A stretch of DNA of 5,090 nucleotides, taken from positions 1 to 5,090 of the forward strand of contig JAGGDZ010000012.1 in the NCBI GenBank assembly GCA_024648655.1. The letters run 5' to 3'. Of this stretch, positions 1 through 4,991 are shown piece after piece; positions within the stretch are counted from its first letter, which is position 1, and each line of letters opens with the position of its first letter. The translations under genes and the position numbers were made by a program. The notes beneath the pieces are model-generated. The model worked only from the letters and a program-made list of their open reading frames with translations, did not search any database and was not told the origin of the DNA. Origin of the DNA: Chloroflexota bacterium (lineage in GTDB: Bacteria > Chloroflexota > Dehalococcoidia > Lucifugimonadales > JADFKI01).

Positions 1-30
1 GGGAGCAGTAAATCACTGGATCGATGAGAA

Positions 31-60
31 TTGACAGATAAATAACATCGGGAATGTAAG
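31..60 (+). promoter_or_regulatory. Possible sigma-70-type promoter upstream of the homocysteine methyltransferase gene
   Basis: TTGACA at 31-36 matches the -35 consensus exactly. The only -10 candidate at sensible spacing is TGTAAG at 55-60 (4 of 6, 18-base spacer), which would leave a leader of only a few bases and cut into the ribosome site. The -35 alone may be chance. All three forward frames reach a stop by base 33, so no upstream gene product can be assigned from bases 1-73. Confidence 0.25.
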
Positions 61-73
61 GACACAGAGCGAT

Positions 74-964
74 ATGGAAACATCTACAATACTTGAGCGG
101 CTAGCGCAGGGAGAGCTGATTATCTCGGACGGCGCGACGGGGAGCTACCTTCAGGCACACGGACTGGGAGACGGAGATCCGGAAGAGTGGAATGTGAGCC
201 ACCCGGAGGTTGTGCAGGGGATGGCGAAGGCGTACTTCGATGCGGGTTCGCAGATGGTACTGACGAACACATTCGGCGGTACGAGCCTGCGTCAGAAGCA
301 CTACGACCTTCAGGACAGGGCAGCGGAGTTCAACAGAATGGCTGCTCAGCATGCGCGCAGCCAAGCGCCCGACGGCTACTTCGTTGTAGGCTCGGTGGGG
401 CCGACAGGCGAGGTGCTGAACGATCCATTGCGAGAGAATCCATTGACGGAGTCGCAGGCGTATGACGCATTCGCGGAGCAGATAACGGCTCTTGCTGAGG
501 GTGGTGTGGATGCGGTGAATATCGAGACGATGATCGACATCAACGAGGCGGTCATCGCGGTGCGGGCGGCGAAGGAGAACACCAATCTGACGGTGATGTC
601 CACGATGTTCTTTGACAAGGGCCCTCGCGGGTTCTTCACAATGATGGGGACACCGCCGGCAGAAGCTGTAAGCAGGCTACACGAGGCCGGCGCGGACATC
701 GTTGGCGCGAACTGCGGGAACGGCATAGATGTGATGCTGGAACTGGCGCGGGAGCTGCGCGCGGCGACGGACGGATACCTGCTCATTCACTCGAACGCGG
801 GGATTCCGGCGCCGGTCGGGGGCGAGATTGTGTACCCGGAGACCCCTGAGTACATGGCGGAACGATTCAAGGTCATGGCGCATGATGTGGGCGTGAATAT
901 CATCGGCGGATGCTGCGGCACAACCCCCGACCACATCCGCGCCCTAGTCAATGCCGTCAGGTGA
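74..964 (+). CDS. Homocysteine S-methyltransferase family protein (BHMT/MmuM-like)
   Basis: A 296-residue single-domain protein, the usual length for the zinc-dependent homocysteine methyltransferase (TIM-barrel) family, cytoplasmic. The family transfers a methyl group to the thiol of homocysteine to give methionine; known donors are glycine betaine, S-methylmethionine or, in MetH, a corrinoid. Visible motifs are DGATG at residues 19-23, NTFGG at 65-69, GSVGPTGE at 106-113, NIET at 149-152, GANCGNG at 211-217, HSNAG at 239-243 and GGCCGTTP at 278-285. Cys214, Cys280 and Cys281 are the expected three zinc ligands. No B12 or folate domain is fused. The ATG at 74 has TAAGGA at 57-62, spaced 11 bases, somewhat long. 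The corrinoid protein and URO-D-fold methyltransferase downstream suggest a role in methyl transfer, possibly from a corrinoid or a methylated amine. Family is sure; donor is not known. Confidence 0.93.
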   Translation: METSTILERLAQGELIISDGATGSYLQAHGLGDGDPEEWNVSHPEVVQGMAKAYFDAGSQMVLTNTFGGTSLRQKHYDLQDRAAEFNRMAAQHARSQAPDGYFVVGSVGPTGEVLNDPLRENPLTESQAYDAFAEQITALAEGGVDAVNIETMIDINEAVIAVRAAKENTNLTVMSTMFFDKGPRGFFTMMGTPPAEAVSRLHEAGADIVGANCGNGIDVMLELARELRAATDGYLLIHSNAGIPAPVGGEIVYPETPEYMAERFKVMAHDVGVNIIGGCCGTTPDHIRALVNAVR

Positions 965-975
965 GTCTTATTCTA

Positions 976-999
976 TTCATCCTGTCTATCCATGTTAGT
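976..999 (+). repeat. Interspersed intergenic repeat, copy 1 (9-base units near ATCCTGTCT)
   Basis: This 24-base element follows the stop at 964. It contains the units ATCCTGTCT and ATCCATGTT and ends in GTTAGT. It matches the reverse complement of 3690-3713 at 21 of 24 positions and is related to the reverse complement of 1720-1750. Bases 970-978 just before it (ATTCTATTC) look like a decayed further unit in the same 9-base register. Confidence 0.7.
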
Positions 1000-1025
1000 T
1001 AACTCTCGTTTCACAGAGGTAAGCC

Positions 1026-1706
1026 ATGACCCAAACAGCAACAATCCAGAAACTCCGCCCAGTCGAAGTCCTCGACAAGTACGGGAACTGCCTGGAGTTG
1101 GTGCCAATGGATCCGAACTTCGAGAACATCAGCGTCGGGCTGTATGTGAAGAACGGCGTGTGTACCATCTGGACTTTCAGCCGCAAGCCTGGCGTCGAGG
1201 CGCGCATAGAGCAGATACGCGATCAGTTGGTGAAGCTCAGTGGCATGGAGGCGATTGAGGGTACGACGAACCAGGTGAGGTTCGGGTGTGGGGAGCTGCA
1301 CGAGCGGCCTATCAAGTTCCTGATGAGCCAGGCAGTGGGGAAGGCGCCGGACTTCGCGCCGCCGCAGGGCGAGATGTCCATCAAGGACTCGCGGTCGCCG
1401 TTGACAATCAAGGTGACGGGGAGCCGGCGCGATGATGCCTATGTGTACACAGTGTCGGTCGAGGGGCATGCGCCGAATCCGGCGGTGCGCCTTCGCATGG
1501 TTGTGGCGGGCTTCCTGCGCTACGGCGAGATGAACAAGCTGGGAGACACGGAGGTCGCGTTCCCATGCGGGCAGCGGCACGACGCGCTGATGCGCCTGCT
1601 GCTGCCGTACTCGCGCAACATATCGAGCGTCGAGGGGATGATGGCCGCCGAGGCGCTGCGCGGGCAAATGACGACGGGAACGCTGGGGTTCACGCCGCCG
1701 ACGTAG
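1026..1706 (+). CDS. Unrecognised protein with two internal CGxxH repeats
   Basis: A 226-residue protein I cannot place in a family. No signal peptide or membrane segment is visible, so it is probably cytoplasmic. The notable feature is an internal duplication: residues 84-100 (VRFGCGELH, then IKFLM) align with 177-193 (VAFPCGQRH, then MRLLL), giving V-x-F-x-C-G-x-x-H-x3-[IM]-[KR]-x-L-[ML]. The preceding ~38 residues also align (a Thr at 50 and 142, then a hydrophobic/charged helix-like stretch) with one gap. Cys88/His92 and Cys181/His185 could be paired metal or redox sites; Cys22 and Cys46 lie outside the repeats. The ATG at 1026 has AGAGGT at 1015-1020, five bases upstream. It lies 61 bases after the homocysteine methyltransferase in the same direction, so co-transcription is likely. 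A role in corrinoid methyl transfer is only guilt by association. Confidence 0.8.
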   Translation: MTQTATIQKLRPVEVLDKYGNCLELVPMDPNFENISVGLYVKNGVCTIWTFSRKPGVEARIEQIRDQLVKLSGMEAIEGTTNQVRFGCGELHERPIKFLMSQAVGKAPDFAPPQGEMSIKDSRSPLTIKVTGSRRDDAYVYTVSVEGHAPNPAVRLRMVVAGFLRYGEMNKLGDTEVAFPCGQRHDALMRLLLPYSRNISSVEGMMAAEALRGQMTTGTLGFTPPT

Positions 1707-1719
1707 CAGCAGACGCGGA

Positions 1720-1750
1720 ACTAACAGGATAGACAAGATAAAGAGGATTA
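1720..1750 (-). repeat. Interspersed intergenic repeat, copy 2 (inverted relative to copy 1)
   Basis: Read on the - strand, this element has three units, ATCCTCTTT, ATCTTGTCT and ATCCTGTTA, then GT. The 9-base period and the GTTAGT end match copies 1 and 3. It lies 13 bases after the stop of the CGxxH protein gene. It is the most diverged of the three copies but the clearest in showing the 9-base unit. Confidence 0.6.
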
Positions 1751-1796
1751 GAGAAGTGACGACGGCGTTGGAATTGGGGGCAATTGAGAGGGCGTT

Positions 1797-2312
1797 ATGA
1801 CGCAGGTGACAAGCGACAAAATGAGGCAAGAGACAATCACCAAGGGGGAGTCACGTCGTCCGCCCGTTGACATTGACGATGTGCCTAAGGACGGTCCATT
1901 TTTCGAGGGGAAGAATGATGTGCCGGTGGCGTATCTGTTCGCGTACTTGGACCAAGGGTACAATTTATATACTTTCTTGAAGTATTTCCCATCCGTGTGC
2001 ATGGCACAGGCGGTAACGGCGATTAGGGCTAGAGAGCAAGTCAACGCTGACGTCATCATTCACAGCGAAAGAGAAAGGGTGAGCGGGACGCCAGTGTTCA
2101 AAGGGTCGCGAGTGCCCGTTAGGACGCTGTTCAACTATATGTCATACGGGTACCCGCTCGATGAGTTTCTCGAAGCTTTTCCGTCTGTGGAACGCGCGCA
2201 GGCGACTGCGGCGCTGGAAATGGCGGGCAAGATCATGGAGACCTACGCTTATGAGACTGCGGCGACGGAAACGGCAGTGGTAAAGGACGTTGATGAAACT
2301 GCTGCTGGATGA
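1797..2312 (+). CDS. Tandem DUF433 protein, likely antitoxin of a DUF433-DUF5615 pair
   Basis: A 171-residue protein with two DUF433 (VapB-like, helix-turn-helix type) domains. The second, about residues 99-144, is typical: PVFKGSRVPV at 99-108, then GYPLDEFLEAFPSV at 118-131 and an Ala-rich helix. The first, about 34-79, is a diverged copy: PFFEG at 34-38, VPV at 42-44, and an FPSV at 64-67. Roughly 22 of 41 aligned residues are identical, with one extra residue in the first copy, which has lost the Gly-Ser-Arg turn. Single-domain DUF433 proteins are usually 70-120 residues, so duplication explains the length. Residues 1-30 are polar and the C-terminal ~20 acidic/Thr-rich, possibly toxin-binding. 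ATG at 1797 has GAGAGGG at 1786-1792. It overlaps the downstream toxin-like gene by 20 bases, the normal antitoxin-first order. Autoregulation is typical of such pairs, but no operator was identified. Confidence 0.85.
   Translation: MTQVTSDKMRQETITKGESRRPPVDIDDVPKDGPFFEGKNDVPVAYLFAYLDQGYNLYTFLKYFPSVCMAQAVTAIRAREQVNADVIIHSERERVSGTPVFKGSRVPVRTLFNYMSYGYPLDEFLEAFPSVERAQATAALEMAGKIMETYAYETAATETAVVKDVDETAAG
2282..2287 (+). promoter_or_regulatory. Ribosome binding site fixing the DUF5615 start
   Basis: AAAGGA lies inside the 3' end of the antitoxin gene, five bases before the ATG at 2293. It favours that ATG over the TTG at 2290 directly before it and indicates translational coupling of the two genes. 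Confidence 0.6.
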
Positions 2313-2589
2313 GAACATGAACCCGCGTTTCAGGCACTATCTCTCTGCTGAACACGATGTGCGATCGGTAGGATATATGGATTGGCCCGGCAAAGTGAAT
2401 GGCGAACTTCTGGCGCTGGCGCGAAACGAGTTCGATGTGCTTATCACTCTTGACCAGGACATGGAATGTCAACAGAACTTAACTGCGGAGGATGTCGCGG
2501 TAATTGTTCTTCGAGCAGGAACTGACGACATAAATGTGCTGAGAACCCTCGTGCCTCAGATACTGGAACGCTTGCACACCATTGATTGA
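2293..2589 (+). CDS. DUF5615 PIN-like protein, likely toxin
   Basis: A 98-residue protein of the DUF5615 PIN-like family (Mut7-C/PIN-related), whose members usually pair with DUF433 antitoxins and are thought to be ribonuclease toxins. The start reads MKLLLDEN, with Asp6, Glu7 and Asn8 in the family's N-terminal acidic motif. WPGKVNGELLALA at 31-43 matches the central helix with its NGELL variant. VLITLDQDM at 49-57 gives Asp54 and Asp56, the second acidic cluster. QQNL at 60-63 and VIVLRAG at 70-76 are also typical. The length is full for the family and the acidic residues are intact, so it looks functional. It overlaps the antitoxin by 20 bases in another frame. A TTG at 2290 could add one residue but is less likely. 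RNase activity is family inference, not shown here. Confidence 0.88.
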   Translation: MKLLLDENMNPRFRHYLSAEHDVRSVGYMDWPGKVNGELLALARNEFDVLITLDQDMECQQNLTAEDVAVIVLRAGTDDINVLRTLVPQILERLHTID

Positions 2590-2644
2590 ACGCGGTAACT
2601 TCTACAGTATCCCGCCAAAAGAGCTACTCTAACTGTTGCAAGGC

Positions 2645-2653
2645 AAAGGAGGT
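2645..2653 (+). promoter_or_regulatory. Strong Shine-Dalgarno deciding the URO-D gene start
   Basis: AAAGGAGGT is a near-perfect complement to the 16S rRNA 3' end, six bases before the ATG at 2660. The frame is open from a TTG at 2636, but that start would place this site inside the coding region, so 2660 is chosen. Confidence 0.85.
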
Positions 2654-2659
2654 CCCACT

Positions 2660-3694
2660 ATGACACTGCTTGAAACCATGACACCTCGCGAACGCGTAAT
2701 GAACGCACTCGCGGGCTTGCCGGTGGACCGAACGCCTGTCGCCAATCCGACTAATGTGGCGACCGTCGAGCTTATGGATATGGTGGACGCGCCGTTCCCG
2801 GACGCCTGCCGCGACCCGGAACTCGCCGCACGTCTTGCCGCCACCGGACACACCGAGCTTGGGTTCGACGCTATCATGCCCTACTTCACGATCATCCAGG
2901 AATCTTCTGCGCTGGGCTGCGAGATGCAGTGGGAGGAGAAGGACAACTGGCCCACTGTGCGAATGACGAACCCGATATGGAAGACCGAGGACGACATTCA
3001 CATCCCGTCAGGGTTCCTGGAGCATCCGGACAACATCACTATCACGAGGTCGATCAGCCTGCTGAAGGAGGAGTTCGGCGACGATGTGGCAATCATCGGC
3101 AAGACCATGGGTCCTTGGACGCTCGCCTACCACGTGTTCGGCGTGGAGACATTCCTGCTTATGACTGTTGACGACCCGAATATGACGATGCGCTGCTTGG
3201 ACAAGTTGAAGGAAATCTCGGTGTTGTTCGGGCAGGCGCAGATTGACGCGGGAGCGGACGCGCTGACATTCCCGGATCATGCGACCGGCGACCTTGTGAG
3301 CGGGGAGTACTATAGGCGCTTCCTGATGGATATTCACCAGGAGATGGAAGATCGGCTGGATGTGCCGCTCATCCTGCACATCTGCGGCAACACGCTGGAC
3401 AGGATGCCATACATCGCGCAGACGGGCATGGCGGCGTTCCACTTCGACTCGAAGAACGACCCGCAAGCGGCTATGGACGCGGTGGACGGCGGCATTCAGC
3501 TTGTTGGCAACATCAATAACCCGGAGACGCTGTATGCGCGAGGACCTGCGGAGGTACGCGAGGAAGTGTGGAAGTGCCTTGACGCCGGGGTGCAGCTCGT
3601 TGCGCCGGAATGCGCGATACCGCTGGCGACGAAGTTGGAGAATCTGATGGAGATTCCTCGCGCCGTGAAAGAGTGGCACGCCGAGCACAACTAA
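2660..3694 (+). CDS. Uroporphyrinogen decarboxylase-fold corrinoid methyltransferase (MtaA/MtbA/CmuA-like)
   Basis: A 344-residue cytoplasmic protein of the URO-D superfamily. It opens with MTPRERVMNALAGLPVDRTP (residues 7-26), typical of the methyltransferase branch. True HemE carries an Arg-rich RQAGRY-type substrate motif near the start, absent here, so haem synthesis is unlikely. GPWTLAYHVFG at 151-161 and FPDHATGDLVS at 204-214 fit the barrel strands. The zinc site of methylcobamide:thiol methyltransferases is present as His240-x-Cys242 in LHICGNT (239-245) and Cys318 in VAPECAIP (314-321). Characterised relatives move a methyl group between a corrinoid protein and coenzyme M or tetrahydrofolate; a non-methanogen would need folate or another thiol. 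The corrinoid protein gene 116 bases downstream is the obvious partner. The substrate is not determined by sequence; a methyl-donor-specific role at the corrinoid is also possible. Confidence 0.88.
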   Translation: MTLLETMTPRERVMNALAGLPVDRTPVANPTNVATVELMDMVDAPFPDACRDPELAARLAATGHTELGFDAIMPYFTIIQESSALGCEMQWEEKDNWPTVRMTNPIWKTEDDIHIPSGFLEHPDNITITRSISLLKEEFGDDVAIIGKTMGPWTLAYHVFGVETFLLMTVDDPNMTMRCLDKLKEISVLFGQAQIDAGADALTFPDHATGDLVSGEYYRRFLMDIHQEMEDRLDVPLILHICGNTLDRMPYIAQTGMAAFHFDSKNDPQAAMDAVDGGIQLVGNINNPETLYARGPAEVREEVWKCLDAGVQLVAPECAIPLATKLENLMEIPRAVKEWHAEHN

Positions 3695-3713
3695 CATCGA
3701 TGGACAGGATGCA
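3690..3713 (-). repeat. Interspersed intergenic repeat, copy 3 (overlaps a stop codon)
   Basis: Read on the - strand, this 24-base element contains ATCCTGTCC and ATCGATGTT and ends in GTTAGT. It differs from copy 1 at only 3 of 24 positions. Its GTTAGT end includes the TAA stop of the URO-D gene (3692-3694), so it may supply the stop codon. Confidence 0.7.
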
Positions 3714-3718
3714 TTTGA

Positions 3719-3748
3719 TTGGCAGCGATAATTGCTACCTGATAAAAT
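3719..3748 (+). promoter_or_regulatory. Sigma-70-type promoter for the corrinoid protein gene
   Basis: TTGGCA at 3719-3724 (5 of 6) and TAAAAT at 3743-3748 (5 of 6) are separated by 18 bases. TG at 3740-3741 gives an extended -10 (TGATAAAAT). Transcription would start near 3755, leaving a leader of about 55 bases before the ATG at 3811. This is the best promoter in the window and suggests that the corrinoid gene can be expressed apart from the upstream genes. Confidence 0.6.
3721..3739. promoter_or_regulatory. Interrupted palindrome in the promoter spacer, possible operator
   Basis: GGCAGCGATAATTGCTACC is a 19-base near-palindrome centred on A3730 in which 7 of 9 base pairs are symmetrical; the mismatches are 3723/3737 and 3727/3733. 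It overlaps the -35 element and fills most of the spacer, where a bound dimeric regulator would block RNA polymerase. The regulator is unknown and chance symmetry remains possible. Confidence 0.4.
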
Positions 3749-3810
3749 CGTCTAAACGCGGCTGACCGATTGGAAAACGGAAACACTGACGAACTGAAAG
3801 GTGCTGAGCG

Positions 3811-4584
3811 ATGCCCATTTATAATGAAGGCTTGGAGCAGGAGTTGCAGTGGGTTACCAAGCCGTTCGAGGTCAAGCACATACGGGGGCTGTTCGAGGAG
3901 ACTACCCCGTTGATGCACGACATCGCGTATAACCTCATCATCGGGGCACACTTCGAGGTTGACAGACTGGTGCAGCAGGCGCTTGCCGAAGGTTATTCGG
4001 CGAACGATGTGCTGGACGACGGGCTTATATCCGGGATGGCAGTGGTGGGCATCAAGTTCCGCGACAACATCATCTTCGTGCCGGAGGTGCTGGTGGCGGC
4101 GCGCGCTATGAAGGCGGGGATGGTGTATATCGAGCCAATACTGTCGGCGTCGGGCATCGAGCCTATCGGCACGGTGGTTATGGGCACGGTGAAGGGGGAC
4201 TTGCACGACATCGGCAAGAACCTATGTATCATGATGCTGCGCGGTGCCGGTTTCATCGTGCATGATCTTGGCGTGGATACGAAGCCTGACGAGTTTATCG
4301 ACGCGGTGATGGAACACGAGGCGCAGGTTTTGGGGATGTCCGCGCTGCTGACGACGACGATGCCGAATATGGGCAGGACAATCGAGGCGTTCGAGGAGTA
4401 CGGGCTGCGGGACACGGTGAACATCATGGTGGGCGGTGCGCCTGTGCGCCAGGAGTTCGCGGACGATATGGGCGCGGATGGCTACGGCGAGAACGCGATG
4501 GCGTGCGTTGACCTTGCCAAGCGGTTCATGGGCGTGGGCGAAGCTGAGGAAGTACAATCGGTGCCTGTGGCGGGGTCTGACTAG
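3811..4584 (+). CDS. Corrinoid (cobalamin)-binding methyl carrier protein, MtbC/MttC/MtaC-like
   Basis: A 257-residue stand-alone corrinoid protein. Residues ~35-112 form the helical cap domain, with LISGMAVVGIKF at 72-83 and FVPEVLVAARAMKAGM at 89-104. Residues ~118-245 form the B12-binding Rossmann domain. GDLHDIGKN at 129-137 holds DxHxxG, with His132 as the lower cobalt ligand. GMSALLTTTM at 175-184 and VGGAPV at 207-212 complete the cofactor loops. Such proteins shuttle a methyl group on Co(I)/Co(III) between a donor-specific methyltransferase and an acceptor enzyme in the cytoplasm. Typical members are ~210-220 residues; this one has about 30 additional N-terminal residues rich in aromatic and charged positions. 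GAAAGGTG at 3796-3803 precedes the ATG by seven bases. The URO-D-fold enzyme just upstream and the homocysteine methyltransferase at 74 are candidate acceptor-side partners. The methyl donor is unknown, because no MttB-, MtmB- or MtaB-type protein is in the window. Confidence 0.95.
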   Translation: MPIYNEGLEQELQWVTKPFEVKHIRGLFEETTPLMHDIAYNLIIGAHFEVDRLVQQALAEGYSANDVLDDGLISGMAVVGIKFRDNIIFVPEVLVAARAMKAGMVYIEPILSASGIEPIGTVVMGTVKGDLHDIGKNLCIMMLRGAGFIVHDLGVDTKPDEFIDAVMEHEAQVLGMSALLTTTMPNMGRTIEAFEEYGLRDTVNIMVGGAPVRQEFADDMGADGYGENAMACVDLAKRFMGVGEAEEVQSVPVAGSD

Positions 4585-4640
4585 AATAGGATTGTGCAAT
4601 CGGAATCATACAAATGCAGGTAAGGTGATTGCCTAATGGC

Positions 4641-4757
4641 ATGGCACCAACAGTTGCCCTCCTGCTGATAGTAATCATCAACTTGGTGAGTCAAATACTT
4701 CTGGATTCCCAATCCGAAAAGGGCATGCGACTGAAATGGCAAATGAGCAGTCTGTAG
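4641..4757 (+). CDS. Possible small single-span membrane protein (38 residues)
   Basis: A short frame from ATG 4641 to TAG 4755-4757 encodes 38 residues. Residues 4-22 are almost all hydrophobic (VALLLIVIINLVSQILL at 5-21), followed by a charged tail with KG, R and K. This is the layout of a one-helix membrane protein. It overlaps the start of the four-cysteine protein by 22 bases. An in-frame TTG at 4629 would add four residues. AGGTAAGG at 4618-4625 is close to that TTG but rather far from the ATG. Codon use is mixed and the stretch also forms an inverted repeat, so this may be chance. Confidence 0.2.
   Translation: MAPTVALLLIVIINLVSQILLDSQSEKGMRLKWQMSSL
4645..4688 (+). other. Imperfect hairpin between the corrinoid and four-cysteine genes
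   Basis: CACCAA at 4645-4650 pairs with TTGGTG at 4683-4688. After a two-base bulge, GTTG at 4653-4656 pairs with CAAC at 4679-4682. A further TGAT/ATCA stem (4666-4669 with 4674-4677) sits in the loop. No T tract follows, so it is not an ordinary terminator. It could be an mRNA processing or stability element in the 151-base gap, or chance. Confidence 0.3.
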
Positions 4758-4984
4758 ATAAGGCGCGCTACCGGGCGAGTATGTCGCGGCTTGACGCCAT
4801 ATTTCGCGGCATGTCGGACACGGTGACGGAGGTATCGCAGTGGCGTTGCCCGTACAAGAACGCGCATGATCGCTGCACGGCGAAGTTCGGATGCCGCAAC
4901 CAGGAGCGAGCGGTGCCTGCGGGCGAGCTGTATATCTGCACAGGGGATGACAATCTGGATTATCGGGGCGCGTGGGAGGTCTAG
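4736..4984 (+). CDS. Small four-cysteine protein of unknown function
   Basis: An 82-residue protein that I do not recognise. It starts with a charged, probably helical segment (residues ~6-34). Its core follows, RCPYKNAHDRCTAKFGCRNQ at 37-56, and then an ELYICTGDD segment at 64-72. Cys38, Cys47, Cys53 and Cys68 with His44 give C-x8-C-x5-C-x14-C, suited to a zinc or iron-sulfur site or to disulfides. There is no signal peptide, so it is probably cytoplasmic. The ATG at 4736 is the first start codon after the in-frame stop at 4634-4636. Its ribosome site is weak (AAAAGGG at 4717-4723, 12 bases away), so it may rely on coupling with upstream translation. It is last in the + strand series, seven bases from the stop of the convergent reductase gene. 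The compact Cys core suggests a real conserved family rather than a chance frame. Confidence 0.75.
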   Translation: MANEQSVDKARYRASMSRLDAIFRGMSDTVTEVSQWRCPYKNAHDRCTAKFGCRNQERAVPAGELYICTGDDNLDYRGAWEV

Positions 4985-4991
4985 TTTCTTC

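Noticed and set aside
1..33. Tail of an upstream gene
   Set aside because: All three forward frames stop by base 33, so one of them may be the end of a gene, but ten or fewer codons give no way to choose or identify it.
1..55. Fourth copy of the 9-base-unit repeat (AACATCG and GACAG stretches)
   Set aside because: Short matches exist, but the unit spacing and the GTTAGT end are not kept.
1011..1829. A 272-codon open frame on the - strand opposite the CGxxH protein gene
   Set aside because: It is antisense to a + strand gene with a good ribosome site. Its composition is rich in Arg, His and Leu, as expected of a mirror frame of GC-rich coding DNA, and it resembles no family.
2603..2632. Terminator between the DUF5615 and URO-D genes
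   Set aside because: Only a four-base stem (AGAG/CTCT, with a three-base loop) is present and no T tract follows.
2636..2659. TTG at 2636 as start of the URO-D-fold protein
   Set aside because: The AAAGGAGGT ribosome site at 2645-2653 lies downstream of it and is ideally spaced for the ATG at 2660.
2660..3694. Annotation as HemE (uroporphyrinogen decarboxylase in haem synthesis)
   Set aside because: The HemE Arg-rich substrate motif near the N-terminus is absent, and the HxC...C zinc site plus the corrinoid protein neighbour point to the methyltransferase branch.
3008..3697. A 229-codon open frame on the - strand opposite the URO-D-fold gene
   Set aside because: The + strand frame carries clear family motifs. 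The - frame is Arg/His/Val-rich with no recognisable domain.
3749..3810. Cobalamin riboswitch in the corrinoid gene leader
   Set aside because: The leader is only about 55 bases and no B12-box-like or multi-helix structure could be found by eye.
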